From a virus: DNA of 64,000 nucleotides. Positions within the stretch are counted from its first letter, which is position 1; each line of letters begins with the position of its first letter. Shown one piece after another: positions 25,201-31,864 of this stretch. The stretch spans positions 27,456 to 91,455 of IMG/VR virus record IMGVR_UViG_3300025012_000054. One strand, given 5' to 3'. The position numbers were made by a program, and so were the translations under genes. Under the pieces are notes generated by a model that was not told where the DNA came from, searched no databases, and saw nothing but the letters and a program-made list of their open reading frames with translations.

Positions 25201-25438
25201 CTATGGGTTGCATAGTGGTAAACAAGCATCTTTAAAAATATATAATAAAACTTATGACAACACGCCCTTTACGACTGGTGCTTTATTATATTGTAGAAAT
25301 CTTGAAAGTCAATTTCCACAAAAAAAGATTGATGGGAAATTCGTAAAAGACACCCATGGAATACCACAATGGTGGATTACAAATTATAGTATCGTCAAAC
25401 CAGAAGATCTGGATAAATTTTTAGAGGAGAAGAAATAA
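22220..25438 (+). CDS. Family C DNA polymerase III alpha subunit
   Basis: 1072 residues. The N-terminal PHP domain begins YINYHSHSQYSN and includes GTESYF. The palm has GRGSAPSFYLSKLLEFTTIDRI and PDIDLNLGN, supplying the catalytic aspartates, followed by IAFGTVKA. The fingers contain LYQETAMQVMAYAG and FNASHSYSVAGDSLYGAYLK. This is a phage replicase related to DnaE. The stop overlaps the next ATG. No separate proofreading exonuclease is seen in the window. Confidence 0.95.
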   Translation: MNNYINYHSHSQYSNISTPDSTISNRDRAVRVSELGQSVFSALEHGWSGRVIEAMELSKEFNVKPLLGTESYFVKDRLEKDKTNAHLILLAKNENGRKGINRILSEANISGFYYKARIDLELLFSLPKNDVWVTTACIGGIWKYEDAENLLLQMQEYFQNNFFLEVQNHSVESQKELNKKILDLSNRYRIPIIAGMDSHMIYPNQAKERDDYLLSRGIEYPDEENWFLDFPSYEEVLQRFQEQDVLNKVEIGEALENTLIFESVEPYDSIIFDPEIIKLPTLYPDKTQDEKNKILESLVWQQWNVEKNNIPLSSWAYYEGEIKKELDTVCVTNMSDYFLLDYEIIKKGKAMGGHITLTGRGSAPSFYLSKLLEFTTIDRIAATVKLFPERFISSERLLETKSLPDIDLNLGNPEVFAQAQTEILGDGHSYPMIAFGTVKASSAWKLYSRISNIDFETANIVSEQIRKYDMDIKHTESEEEKESINVLDYIDKKYHDVFTESEKYLGLVNSLTPHPCAHLMYSHGDIREEFGLIKIKTGNVEHICVCCDGLFAENYKLLKNDLLKVSVVELIYNTYHRIGKEPHTIPELLKLCENDKAVWDVYANGWTKGINQFEQTGTRGRATKYKPQNISDLSAFVAAIRPGFKSNYFLFESREPFTYGIKSLDDLIQTPEFPYSFMLYQETAMQVMAYAGIPISKTYEIIKNIAKKRVEKVKKYKDQFVAGMKKKLIENENADAKEAKRIADMTWQIINDSSAYSFNASHSYSVAGDSLYGAYLKAHYPMEFYEVFLNILEADSDKDRLFEVKLEAQEAFGIKFPSLQFGQDNRKIVADVENKSITQSLKTLKGFGNTVGDSFYQLSQVFTDGDFLDLLIFAEENDYLSSKWATLIKINYFQNFGHNGKLLNMYNAFTTGENKYQKTYVEKTKIKRLDALKQIWTETPNLRIPFSDQLANEFEILGTIQSTYPELDRKYVYVKELKIQFADDGNRIAPRIQIYGLHSGKQASLKIYNKTYDNTPFTTGALLYCRNLESQFPQKKIDGKFVKDTHGIPQWWITNYSIVKPEDLDKFLEEKK

Positions 25439-25641
25439 TGGCAGAATATCAATATCGATGTAAGGAATGTAAAACTGTTTTTACCGTTATAAAATCTATA
25501 ACGGATGTAATTATTACATTTTGTCCCAGTTGTAAAAGCGATAAAGTACAGCAAAAATACTTTGCGCCTCATGTTCTGTATAAAGGAAAAGGTTTCTATA
25601 AAACAGATAATACCAAAAAGCCCTTGACAGAAACCGAATAA
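25438..25641 (+). CDS. FmdB-like zinc-ribbon protein
   Basis: 67 residues, ATG 25438 overlapping the polymerase stop. YQYRCKECKTVFT and FCPSCKSDKVQQKYF give the two CxxC pairs of the FmdB zinc ribbon family. Probably a small regulator or nucleic acid binder. The promoter for the next operon overlaps its last codons. Confidence 0.85.
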   Translation: MAEYQYRCKECKTVFTVIKSITDVIITFCPSCKSDKVQQKYFAPHVLYKGKGFYKTDNTKKPLTETE

Positions 25642-25652
25642 TGTGGTAAACT
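25624..25652 (+). promoter_or_regulatory. Promoter of the second small-gene field
   Basis: TTGACA 25624-25629, 17-bp spacer ending AATGTGG, TAAACT 25647-25652. Transcription would start near 25659, exactly at the 5' end of the palindrome at 25660-25677. Confidence 0.82.
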
Positions 25653-25659
25653 TTAGATA

Positions 25660-25677
25660 ATAAAATAAGACTTTTAT
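25660..25677 (+). repeat. Intergenic palindrome at a predicted transcript 5' end
   Basis: ATAAAA-taagac-TTTTAT, perfect 6-bp arms and 6-nt loop, followed by GTGGAGG. Its first base coincides with the predicted start of transcription, so the mRNA would begin with this hairpin. That argues for a function in RNA. Confidence 0.8.
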
Positions 25678-25687
25678 GTGGAGGAAA

Positions 25688-25882
25688 ATGAAAGCAGACG
25701 ACATTAAACTAAAATATGATTCTATGGAAGAACTAATGGCTGATATGAATAATCTCATTGCCATGGGATTTGCCGAAGAAGTTGAAGATCCCAAGACCGG
25801 TAAGCCAGGTTATCGCATCACCCCTGCTGGTATCAAGATGTTTCAATATTATCAGCAACTACAATCAGGGAAACTAAATTGA
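25688..25882 (+). CDS. Small protein of unknown function
   Basis: 64 residues from ATG 25688, placed by GTGGAGG upstream. The layout EELMADMNNLIAMGFAEEVEDPKTGKPGYRITPAGIKMFQYYQQ resembles a small winged-helix, with the PGYRITPAG turn as a wing. It could be a DNA-binding regulator. Its stop overlaps the next start. Confidence 0.65.
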   Translation: MKADDIKLKYDSMEELMADMNNLIAMGFAEEVEDPKTGKPGYRITPAGIKMFQYYQQLQSGKLN

Positions 25883-26073
25883 AAAAGGATTTTCGAGATA
25901 AGGTATTTCAGAAATTGGCTCATAAATTTCCATTGCGCCTGATTTGGTTCTGCATGTTCGAAGCCCTATCTATGCATCAACGCTTGACAAAGAATGCCAA
26001 GCTACCTAGTCAAGTCGGTATGATAGAAGCGATTCATCGCTTAGATGAAAAGCGCTTCGATGAGTGGGAATAA
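25879..26073 (+). CDS. Small basic helical protein
   Basis: 64 residues from a TTG start that overlaps the previous stop codon. FPLRLIWFCMFEALSMHQRL and VGMIEAIHRLDEKRFDEW suggest an all-helical protein. It resembles uncharacterised short phage proteins. No function inferred. Confidence 0.6.
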   Translation: MKKDFRDKVFQKLAHKFPLRLIWFCMFEALSMHQRLTKNAKLPSQVGMIEAIHRLDEKRFDEWE

Positions 26074-26076
26074 ATC

Positions 26077-26538
26077 ATGGACATAAAATCGGGCAACGGA
26101 TACCCTTCTTCTGCTCTATCAAATTTTGCTCCCCATCCATTCGAAATCGATGGTGTTAAGTGCTCAAGCATGGAAGGATTTTTACAATCGCTAAAATTTG
26201 AAAATCCAGAAATGCAAAAACACGTTTGCACACTCGTGGGGATGCAGGCAAAATATAAAGGCAAAGATAAGAAATGGTGGAAAACTCAAACTCTCTGGTG
26301 GCAAGGCAAAGAAATTGATAGGCACAGCCAAGAGTACCAAGACCTGCTGGACAGAGCATATAACGAGATTTCTAAAAACACCGGTTTCCAACGTGCTTTG
26401 TTGGCTACAAAGGATTCATCCATTACTCATTCTATAGGAAAGTCAGATGCCAGTCACACAGTCTTGACACAACGAGAATTTTGTGGTAGACTTGAAAAGA
26501 TAAGAAAAATCCTACAGGATAAAACTAGCGTTTCATGA
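26077..26538 (+). CDS. NADAR (YbiA/DUF1768) family protein
   Basis: 153 residues, ATG 26077. LSNFAPHPFEIDGVKCSSMEGF near residue 14 and WWQGKEIDRHSQEYQDLLDRAY are the signature segments of the NADAR superfamily. Members cleave N-glycosidic bonds; some reverse ADP-ribosylation of guanine in DNA or handle NAD-derived nucleotides. In a phage it may counter an ADP-ribosylating or NAD-based defence. A promoter lies inside its 3' end, and the next palindrome overlaps its last codons. Confidence 0.9.
   Translation: MDIKSGNGYPSSALSNFAPHPFEIDGVKCSSMEGFLQSLKFENPEMQKHVCTLVGMQAKYKGKDKKWWKTQTLWWQGKEIDRHSQEYQDLLDRAYNEISKNTGFQRALLATKDSSITHSIGKSDASHTVLTQREFCGRLEKIRKILQDKTSVS
26464..26492 (+). promoter_or_regulatory. 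Possible promoter within the 3' end of the NADAR gene
   Basis: TTGACA 26464-26469, 17-bp spacer ending TTTGTGG, TAGACT 26487-26492. It keeps the GTGG before the -10 seen in the other promoters. It would drive the genes from 26548 onward. Confidence 0.65.
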
Positions 26539-26547
26539 GGTGAAAAT

Positions 26548-26766
26548 ATGAGATACGCACAAATTCATTCAGGAAATAAACTACATTTAGTCTATGAGCC
26601 AGGCGAAGGCGTTGATGATCAGCACCTTGTAAAAGCGGGGTATGTATCTGCCCCTCTTTGCGGACAAAAATTCGAGGGCAATTATCGAATGACTATTAAT
26701 GTTCCTCTTGCCCATGCTTGTAAAAGATGTTTAAAAGTTTATAATAAAAGGAATCTTTTATCATGA
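26548..26766 (+). CDS. Small protein with possible Cys metal site
   Basis: 72 residues, ATG 26548 after GAGGTG. PLCGQKFEGNYRMT and HACKRCLKVYNK give three Cys residues and a His that may bind zinc. The stop overlaps the next gene start inside the palindrome region at 26744-26761. Confidence 0.65.
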   Translation: MRYAQIHSGNKLHLVYEPGEGVDDQHLVKAGYVSAPLCGQKFEGNYRMTINVPLAHACKRCLKVYNKRNLLS

Positions 26767-27077
26767 CTGATGACGGAAGTTTGAAATTTGCAATGGTGTT
26801 GTGGCTAGACAAACATGATGATCTACTCGAATATGAGGATGTTGATATCGTAACCGAAAGCGAATGCGTAAACGAATATTTAGAAATTGAATACGACATT
26901 GTTCCTCTGCTAAAAGAATCTCCCGTTATAAAAGATTTGGCTGATGGAAAATGGCGTGTTTATATTGAAGGAGAAATGTTTTTTAGTCATGATGATTATC
27001 CCGAAGGCGGAACAGAATATGATTACAACACCACGATAAATCTTATTACGCCCGAAAAGACTGATGGTTGGATATAA
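26763..27077 (+). CDS. Acidic protein of unknown function
   Basis: 104 residues, ATG 26763, just 3' of the palindrome 26744-26761 whose loop holds AAGGAATC. Very acidic (LDKHDDLLEYEDVDIV, DDYPEGGTEYDYNTT), a composition common in DNA-mimic or anti-defence proteins, but no specific match. Confidence 0.6.
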   Translation: MTDDGSLKFAMVLWLDKHDDLLEYEDVDIVTESECVNEYLEIEYDIVPLLKESPVIKDLADGKWRVYIEGEMFFSHDDYPEGGTEYDYNTTINLITPEKTDGWI

Positions 27078-27110
27078 TAAAATGATGGTTCTATGTGGTA
27101 TGGAGTAGTT

Positions 27111-27305
27111 ATGGACAAACTATTTTGGAAATATGACAAAAACTTAAAGGCATATATCATTTATTATGACAAGCCCTGGCCAAAACCATATGCTGGCGAC
27201 ATTACGGAAGTCTGGCGATTAGCGATGGAGCCAAACCGCTTTAACGAACTTACCGTGGACGAAATTGTTCAAGCGCTTAATCACTATAAAATGGTAGTTT
27301 CATAA
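27111..27305 (+). CDS. Small protein of unknown function
   Basis: 64 residues from ATG 27111 with TATGGAG upstream; an earlier in-frame ATG at 27093 is part of the palindrome. DKLFWKYDKNLKAYIIYYDKPWP suggests a beta hairpin and a helical end. No family recognised. The 78 bases after it hold no gene but contain CAATATGTTG twice (27310-27319, 27351-27360). Confidence 0.6.
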   Translation: MDKLFWKYDKNLKAYIIYYDKPWPKPYAGDITEVWRLAMEPNRFNELTVDEIVQALNHYKMVVS

Positions 27306-27383
27306 TGTGCAATATGTTGACTATTAACGTCATATTTAGGCAATAAAAGTCAATATGTTGTACGTTATTCGGAGGAATAAAAA

Positions 27384-27578
27384 ATGAATATATGCAGTTG
27401 CGATGAATTTAAGAAGAATATGCCAAGAATAGACGGAGCGGTTTCTAATGCTTGGATTCATGGCTATGAATTGGGAAAAGAATTCGTGTATTTCCGTTAT
27501 TGCCCATGGTGTAGTAAAAAGATGGTTGATGTATATGTAGGGGATAGTGATCATGAGCACGACGATAGGATATTATAA
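27384..27578 (+). CDS. Small zinc-finger-like protein
   Basis: 64 residues, ATG 27384 after CGGAGGAA. CSCDEF near the start and FRYCPWCSKKM near residue 40 pair as CxC...CxxC, the usual layout of short phage zinc-binding proteins. Function unknown. Confidence 0.7.
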   Translation: MNICSCDEFKKNMPRIDGAVSNAWIHGYELGKEFVYFRYCPWCSKKMVDVYVGDSDHEHDDRIL

Positions 27579-27844
27579 TGCCATATGTTAAAAAAGAATT
27601 AGACAAGTTACAAGATCATGTTTCTGATTTTGGCTGGGAATTAAATTCAGTAGAGTTTGACTTAGATATGCTGCCCGACATCGAAGAACCTTCTGAAATG
27701 GAGTTGGCTGAAGCCGACGAGGTAGCGTTGTCATATGCGATTTCGGCATATTTTAGAAATCATTTTATCGGCTATGACAATAAAGGCGAGCCTAAATGGA
27801 ATATAGGCAAGAAAAAACAAGCACTATTAAGAAAATTTAGTTAA
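27578..27844 (+). CDS. Small acidic protein of unknown function
   Basis: 88 residues, start overlapping the previous stop by one base. Acidic N-terminal two-thirds (DFGWELNSVEFDLDMLPD, SEMELAEADEVALSY) then a basic end. No family recognised. Confidence 0.6.
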   Translation: MPYVKKELDKLQDHVSDFGWELNSVEFDLDMLPDIEEPSEMELAEADEVALSYAISAYFRNHFIGYDNKGEPKWNIGKKKQALLRKFS

Positions 27845-27871
27845 TAAAAGCAATGTTTTATGAGGTAAAAT

Positions 27872-28096
27872 ATGATTAAATATTTCCACGAATTATCAAT
27901 AGAAGAATTCGACGAGTTGGTTAAGTCAGGAATGACTTGGAGCGAATGTGCTGAAAAATATCCTGCGCCAGAGTGGTGTAGCTATCCCCAAGCAGTTTTA
28001 GGCGATTTTGGATGTTGGTCACTCATGTCATTCAAAATAAAAAACAGACGGAACTGTATGCTGTGTGAGCATTATATAAAAGTTAATAAAAGATAA
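27872..28096 (+). CDS. Small Cys-containing protein, paralog of 34523-34747
   Basis: 74 residues, ATG 27872 after GAGGT. FHELSIEEFDELVKSGMTWSE...YPAPEWCSYPQAVLGDFGCWSL...NCMLCEHY shares layout and Cys spacing with the protein at 34523 (FYHELTIGERFDIYN...PPWCGHENAV...DCENCPLH). Probable metal site; function unknown. Confidence 0.7.
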   Translation: MIKYFHELSIEEFDELVKSGMTWSECAEKYPAPEWCSYPQAVLGDFGCWSLMSFKIKNRRNCMLCEHYIKVNKR

Positions 28097-28113
28097 TTTC
28101 ATGAGGAAGAAAA

Positions 28114-28332
28114 ATGAAACGTGATAAAAACTGGTGGGCTAAATTTTCCAAAGAAGAACGATACACAATTTGGTGGTTCGAAAAAAACCAATATAAATCC
28201 GCAGGACTTGGTGGAGGTGGATATCTACCTTACGATTGTGGCGAATGTGCTGTTTGCGGAAACACTTGCTATATGTATAGTCCTTGCCAAGACTGTTCAA
28301 ATGAATATGATGCGTTAATTAATAGATCATAA
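28114..28332 (+). CDS. Small Cys-rich protein
   Basis: 72 residues, ATG 28114 after GAGGAAG. A glycine-rich stretch (SAGLGGGGYLPYDC) precedes CGECAVCGNTC and SPCQDCSNEY, seven Cys in all, likely one or two zinc sites. Function unknown. Confidence 0.65.
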   Translation: MKRDKNWWAKFSKEERYTIWWFEKNQYKSAGLGGGGYLPYDCGECAVCGNTCYMYSPCQDCSNEYDALINRS

Positions 28333-28355
28333 AAGTACAATCTTAATGAGGTGCT

Positions 28356-28805
28356 ATGAATAAGGGATATCTTGCTGATCAAAAAACCATGGATATTTGG
28401 AACAATATTTTAGATTATAAAAAAGATATGGGTGACGTATCCATACAATATCGAAGAACTTGGAATTCGTTTTGCCAAAATCTCATTCACAACGGTAAGA
28501 GAGTTGGATGCATTTATATTTTTGGGCTACAAGTAAATCCTCTTGATAATCGATTTCATGGATATGTAGCCAGATTTTATATCAACAAAGAATTTAGGCA
28601 CAGCGGATATGCTTTACAAATGATGCATGACATCATCGCGCATTTTGGTTTTTGTGTTTTGCACATGACTTCGGTAAGTCCAAACAGAATTGATGGTCTT
28701 GCTGATGACAACAGAGAAGAATATCGAAATCGACTTTATAAATTTTATGAACATTTTGGATTCAAGAGAACCAGCACAACTGCAACCGGAATGATTAGAC
28801 AATGA
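28356..28805 (+). CDS. GNAT family N-acetyltransferase-like protein
   Basis: 149 residues, ATG 28356 after GAGGTG. VARFYINKEFRHSGYALQMMHDI is the acetyl-CoA binding motif A of GNAT enzymes, and LYKFYEHFGFKR is the usual motif B ending. Would transfer an acetyl group to an unknown small molecule or protein; phages use such enzymes to alter host proteins or neutralise toxins. Confidence 0.75.
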   Translation: MNKGYLADQKTMDIWNNILDYKKDMGDVSIQYRRTWNSFCQNLIHNGKRVGCIYIFGLQVNPLDNRFHGYVARFYINKEFRHSGYALQMMHDIIAHFGFCVLHMTSVSPNRIDGLADDNREEYRNRLYKFYEHFGFKRTSTTATGMIRQ

Positions 28806-28828
28806 AATTTAGATTCTATGAGGTAAAA

Positions 28829-29029
28829 ATGGAAAAGACGTTTACATTAGAAGAAATTAAAAAGGCGTTCTGGCTGGAATTTCATGAAAGTGGAGAACTG
28901 TGGTTTCCGTATAGGCATGATGAAGATGATGCCGAAGGAATAAGGGAAGGCGAACAAGTAACCGAGGAATTTTGGAAAGAGTTTGTTGATTACCTAAGCG
29001 TCGATCATCAACAGGACAATGAAATTTAA
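28829..29029 (+). CDS. Small acidic protein of unknown function
   Basis: 66 residues from ATG 28829 (GAGGT upstream; an earlier ATG at 28802 is part of the palindrome). Acidic: YRHDEDDAEGIREGEQV, FVDYLSVDHQQDNEI. The palindrome at 29019-29035 overlaps its last codons, and the next promoter begins 8 bp after its stop. Confidence 0.6.
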   Translation: MEKTFTLEEIKKAFWLEFHESGELWFPYRHDEDDAEGIREGEQVTEEFWKEFVDYLSVDHQQDNEI

Positions 29030-29036
29030 TTTCATC

Positions 29037-29065
29037 TTGACAGAATCGAGATAATGTGGTATAGT
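29037..29065 (+). promoter_or_regulatory. Promoter before gene 29087
   Basis: TTGACA 29037-29042, 17-bp spacer ending AATGTGG, TATAGT 29060-29065; near-perfect consensus. Transcription from about 29072. Confidence 0.9.
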
Positions 29066-29086
29066 TAGTTAATGAAAGGATGATCA

Positions 29087-29518
29087 ATGGATGATTTTGA
29101 AAAAGAATTTTATCAGCGCCTAACAAACGATATTGACACATCGTTATTGTCTGGATTTGCTACCACATCTGCCGCTGAACCAACGGCTACTCTTACAAAA
29201 GATGATTGGTTAAAACTAGTAGAAGATTTTCATAATAAGTATCCTAAAATGTTAGACGGCATCTATGTTACTACATACGATGTTTTACCAACCAATACCG
29301 AAATATATGAAGTGGAAACATTGGATCATAAAAAATATATGTTGATGCATTCCGGTGTTTGGGAAAAATTGCTTGAAACACCAGGTATAGTAAAAGAATG
29401 GTTGGGGTATCCCACCATGTACGGTATTCCGGTTAAACTCAACGACCCCGAACTGATAAAAATTTGGATGGATATTGTTGAAAGAAATTATAATAAGGTG
29501 GTTAGCCATGGAGCATGA
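29087..29518 (+). CDS. Protein of unknown function behind a strong promoter
   Basis: 143 residues, ATG 29087 after AAAGGATG. N-terminal 45 residues are acidic and probably flexible; the rest is a compact alpha/beta domain (LDGIYVTTYDVLPTNTEIYE, MLMHSGVWEKLLETPG, WLGYPTMYGIPVKLND). First gene of its transcript, so likely early. No family recognised. Confidence 0.65.
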   Translation: MDDFEKEFYQRLTNDIDTSLLSGFATTSAAEPTATLTKDDWLKLVEDFHNKYPKMLDGIYVTTYDVLPTNTEIYEVETLDHKKYMLMHSGVWEKLLETPGIVKEWLGYPTMYGIPVKLNDPELIKIWMDIVERNYNKVVSHGA

Positions 29519-29720
29519 AGACAAATTTAAAAATCTGAGAAATAGTATCGTTGATTTTAAATATATAAGCGCGGAAGAAGCACTAAGCCGTATCATTCTA
29601 TTATGCGGAGAGGAAGAAGTTATTAATTATTTTTGGACATATTATGGACAAAAATTTTTACCGTTTAGCTTCGAAACCTTTCTCGACGAAAATCAGCAAC
29701 ATAAAAGGACTATTTTATGA
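29508..29720 (+). CDS. Small helical protein of unknown function
   Basis: 70 residues from ATG 29508, preceded by AAGGTGG and overlapping the previous gene by 11 bp. AEEALSRIILLCGEEEVINYFW suggests helices. No family recognised. Confidence 0.6.
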   Translation: MEHEDKFKNLRNSIVDFKYISAEEALSRIILLCGEEEVINYFWTYYGQKFLPFSFETFLDENQQHKRTIL

Positions 29721-30178
29721 AGGATATGAAACTATCTACTTTGGATAAGATTCTTATGTGGCTTGAAGATATTGCAAGATATATTTATCGCATATCCTGG
29801 AAATTATTACATTTGAAATTATATCGAGATCCCGAACAATATGTGCCAAAAAATACTATCTACTGCTATGAATATACGGGAAACATCGTAACAAAAAATC
29901 ATATGGCTAGTTTTGGTAAATTAATAGAAAGCAATCCATATCAAATGCCAGAAACCAAACCCTGCGTCTTTCATAATTTTTTATGGCACATGGATATCTG
30001 TATGCTAGATGGTGGCGACTGTATGATGGATAGTTGTAAGACTTGTGGTATTAGCGAAGGATGGGAAGATGAGATTCCCAATGATGTTTCTATGCAGGCT
30101 ATCCAGGAAGCAGACGCAGGGATTGGAACTACTACCGTACACAGCGTTGACGAACTAATAAAAGCGATGGAGGATTAG
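29717..30178 (+). CDS. Protein of unknown function with Cys pairs
   Basis: 153 residues. ATG 29717 overlaps the 3' arm of the palindrome 29701-29718, and AAAGGAC in its 5' half is the ribosome site. Helical N-terminus, then IYCYEYTG, KPCVFHNFLWHMDIC and CMMDSCKTCGISEGWEDE, resembling a phage family with conserved Cys and Trp residues. Function unknown. Confidence 0.65.
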   Translation: MKDMKLSTLDKILMWLEDIARYIYRISWKLLHLKLYRDPEQYVPKNTIYCYEYTGNIVTKNHMASFGKLIESNPYQMPETKPCVFHNFLWHMDICMLDGGDCMMDSCKTCGISEGWEDEIPNDVSMQAIQEADAGIGTTTVHSVDELIKAMED

Positions 30179-30181
30179 AAG

Positions 30182-30379
30182 ATGAATAAGGCGAAATATT
30201 TTTTAATCAATGGCGAAAACGTTATTGGTATTGTTTACGAAGATGAAAAATATGGTAGGACATTGATGATCAGAGAAAACCTTGATCCTAACTTTTCTCT
30301 CAAGATTTCAGATATTTTTGGTAATTTCGTTGACGATATTGACCTGATGAATTTTATCAGTAGTATGGTTCCACAATAG
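30182..30379 (+). CDS. Small protein of unknown function
   Basis: 65 residues, ATG 30182 right after the previous stop with GATTAGAAG upstream. Beta-rich N-terminus (KYFLINGENVIGIVYED), then a mixed end. No family recognised. Confidence 0.55.
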   Translation: MNKAKYFLINGENVIGIVYEDEKYGRTLMIRENLDPNFSLKISDIFGNFVDDIDLMNFISSMVPQ

Positions 30380-30391
30380 AAGGATAAACCT

Positions 30392-30583
30392 ATGGATTTT
30401 TTAGACATCAAAGATGTAGACAGTCTGATACATGCGCTTCAAGTTCGCCGTCAGCAATATGGTAATCTTCCTGTTCGTATATGTCTGAGCGGAAATACAG
30501 AAGAAGGCGATTACGACATTGATGCCGTTCTTTACAGCACAGACGAAGATGGCGATAAATCAATCGATTTGATTATATGGTAG
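30392..30583 (+). CDS. Small acidic protein of unknown function
   Basis: 63 residues, ATG 30392 after GAAGGAT. LIHALQVRRQQYGNLPVRIC then GDYDIDAVLYSTDEDGDKSIDL; the phrase 'L...LP+ GNLPVRI' is common in small phage proteins that begin with a helix and end in a beta-sheet. Function unknown. Confidence 0.65.
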   Translation: MDFLDIKDVDSLIHALQVRRQQYGNLPVRICLSGNTEEGDYDIDAVLYSTDEDGDKSIDLIIW

Positions 30584-30629
30584 CGTCTTGATAAAACGTG
30601 GATTTCATTATATAAAAAAGGAGAATAAA

Positions 30630-30845
30630 ATGAAAAAACAAAAAGTAATTGCCACTAAGAATTTTGGTGCTCGTAGCCCCATACTAATGACAGCAGTTGC
30701 ATATTTATTTCTAGATAAGTTTAATGCTGTTGGATGGGTGTGGGGAGTTGTTGCCACTTTATTTGTAATACTTTGGATTGGATATTTTGTTACTCTCGCT
30801 ACAAGTGATCCGGTGGATATTTTTGAAGATAAAAAACCTACATAA
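30630..30845 (+). CDS. Small membrane protein
   Basis: 71 residues from ATG 30630 with AAAGGAG upstream. One or two transmembrane segments: ILMTAVAYLFLDKF and AVGWVWGVVATLFVILWIGY. Function unknown. Confidence 0.65.
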   Translation: MKKQKVIATKNFGARSPILMTAVAYLFLDKFNAVGWVWGVVATLFVILWIGYFVTLATSDPVDIFEDKKPT

Positions 30846-30885
30846 TAAAACACGAATTTTATTATAACGTAAAGGAGAAATAGAT

Positions 30886-31143
30886 ATGGGAGCAGATACG
30901 GATAGTGGTAATTGCAATATCGATGTAGAATTAGAGAAATTTGCTGAGTCGCAAGAAGTACGTTTCAAAGAGTTTTTTGACTTTTTATCAGAAGAAAGAA
31001 TTGTTACTAACAAAGACGTTGCCCTTGAATGGATTTTAGATATTGGTGTTGACTATGATGGAAAAAGATCTCCAGAAGATTTGATGCAACTAATAGATGA
31101 ATTACTCGCCTATGCAAAAATAGCATTAGAGAAACCTGAATGA
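30886..31143 (+). CDS. Acidic helical protein of unknown function
   Basis: 85 residues, ATG 30886 after AAAGGAG. Acidic and helical (DVELEKFAESQEVRFKEFFD, EDLMQLIDELLAYAK). The stop overlaps the next start by 4 bp. Confidence 0.6.
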   Translation: MGADTDSGNCNIDVELEKFAESQEVRFKEFFDFLSEERIVTNKDVALEWILDIGVDYDGKRSPEDLMQLIDELLAYAKIALEKPE

Positions 31144-31343
31144 ATGTTCCGATATGTTTCAAATGCAATTTGAGAATACCTGATTATAAATACCAGATGA
31201 TACCATTGGAACGACCATATATGAATTTATTTTTTCATATTGATTGCTACAGACAGATTGAAAATATGGATGATTATTTGAAAGAAAATTCTGAAAGGAT
31301 ATTTGATTATGGGCAACCTACAGGTAAAAGCAATAAGAAGTAG
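31140..31343 (+). CDS. Small protein with CxxC near the start
   Basis: 67 residues. PICFKCNLRIPDY and HIDCYRQIE place Cys and His for a possible zinc site. It overlaps the next gene by 35 bp. Function unknown. Confidence 0.6.
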   Translation: MNVPICFKCNLRIPDYKYQMIPLERPYMNLFFHIDCYRQIENMDDYLKENSERIFDYGQPTGKSNKK

Positions 31344-31836
31344 AGAAAAGAAAAAGATTATTCTTCCCTGGATATTATACGATATTCAATTATTCTTTCG
31401 TAGAGTCATACAATTCTTCAAATGGATGCCTACGATTTGGGGAGACGTCCAGTGGGATCACTCTTCTATTTTCGACTTGCTACAAAAGAAATTAGAATTA
31501 ATGCACGAATTTTATTCCGGCGATATTCCTCATATTGCAGATAAAGATGATGTAGCCCAGGAGATAGAAGACGTGATTGTTATTCTTAGGCGCATCCGAG
31601 ATAATAGATACCTTCTAGTTGCGTTGGAAGACTTTGACAAAAAATATCCTGATTACAATTGGAATCATTGGATGGACGAAGATGAAAACGGTTATTTGAG
31701 AATGGATAAAGATGACGCAGCCGATCAAAAGAAAATGAAGAATAAAGCATATCGACTATCTGACAAGATGGAAAAAGAAGATTTAGATAACTTATTTATT
31801 CTTTTGCGCAAGAATATTCAAAATTGGTGGGACTAG
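31309..31836 (+). CDS. Conserved phage protein of unknown function
   Basis: 175 residues from ATG 31309 (GAAAGGAT upstream). WGDVQWDHSSIFDLLQKKLELMHEFY followed by AQEIEDVIVILRRIRDNRYL matches a family I recall from many phage genomes. All helical, acidic. Function unknown. Confidence 0.7.
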   Translation: MGNLQVKAIRSREKKKIILPWILYDIQLFFRRVIQFFKWMPTIWGDVQWDHSSIFDLLQKKLELMHEFYSGDIPHIADKDDVAQEIEDVIVILRRIRDNRYLLVALEDFDKKYPDYNWNHWMDEDENGYLRMDKDDAADQKKMKNKAYRLSDKMEKEDLDNLFILLRKNIQNWWD

Positions 31837-31864
31837 ATAAAAGATTACTTTCATGAGGTGAATA

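Noticed and set aside
25983-26011. TTGACA with TAGTCA 17 bp downstream inside gene 25879
   Set aside because: The -10 is poor and lacks GTGG; no operon start follows closely.
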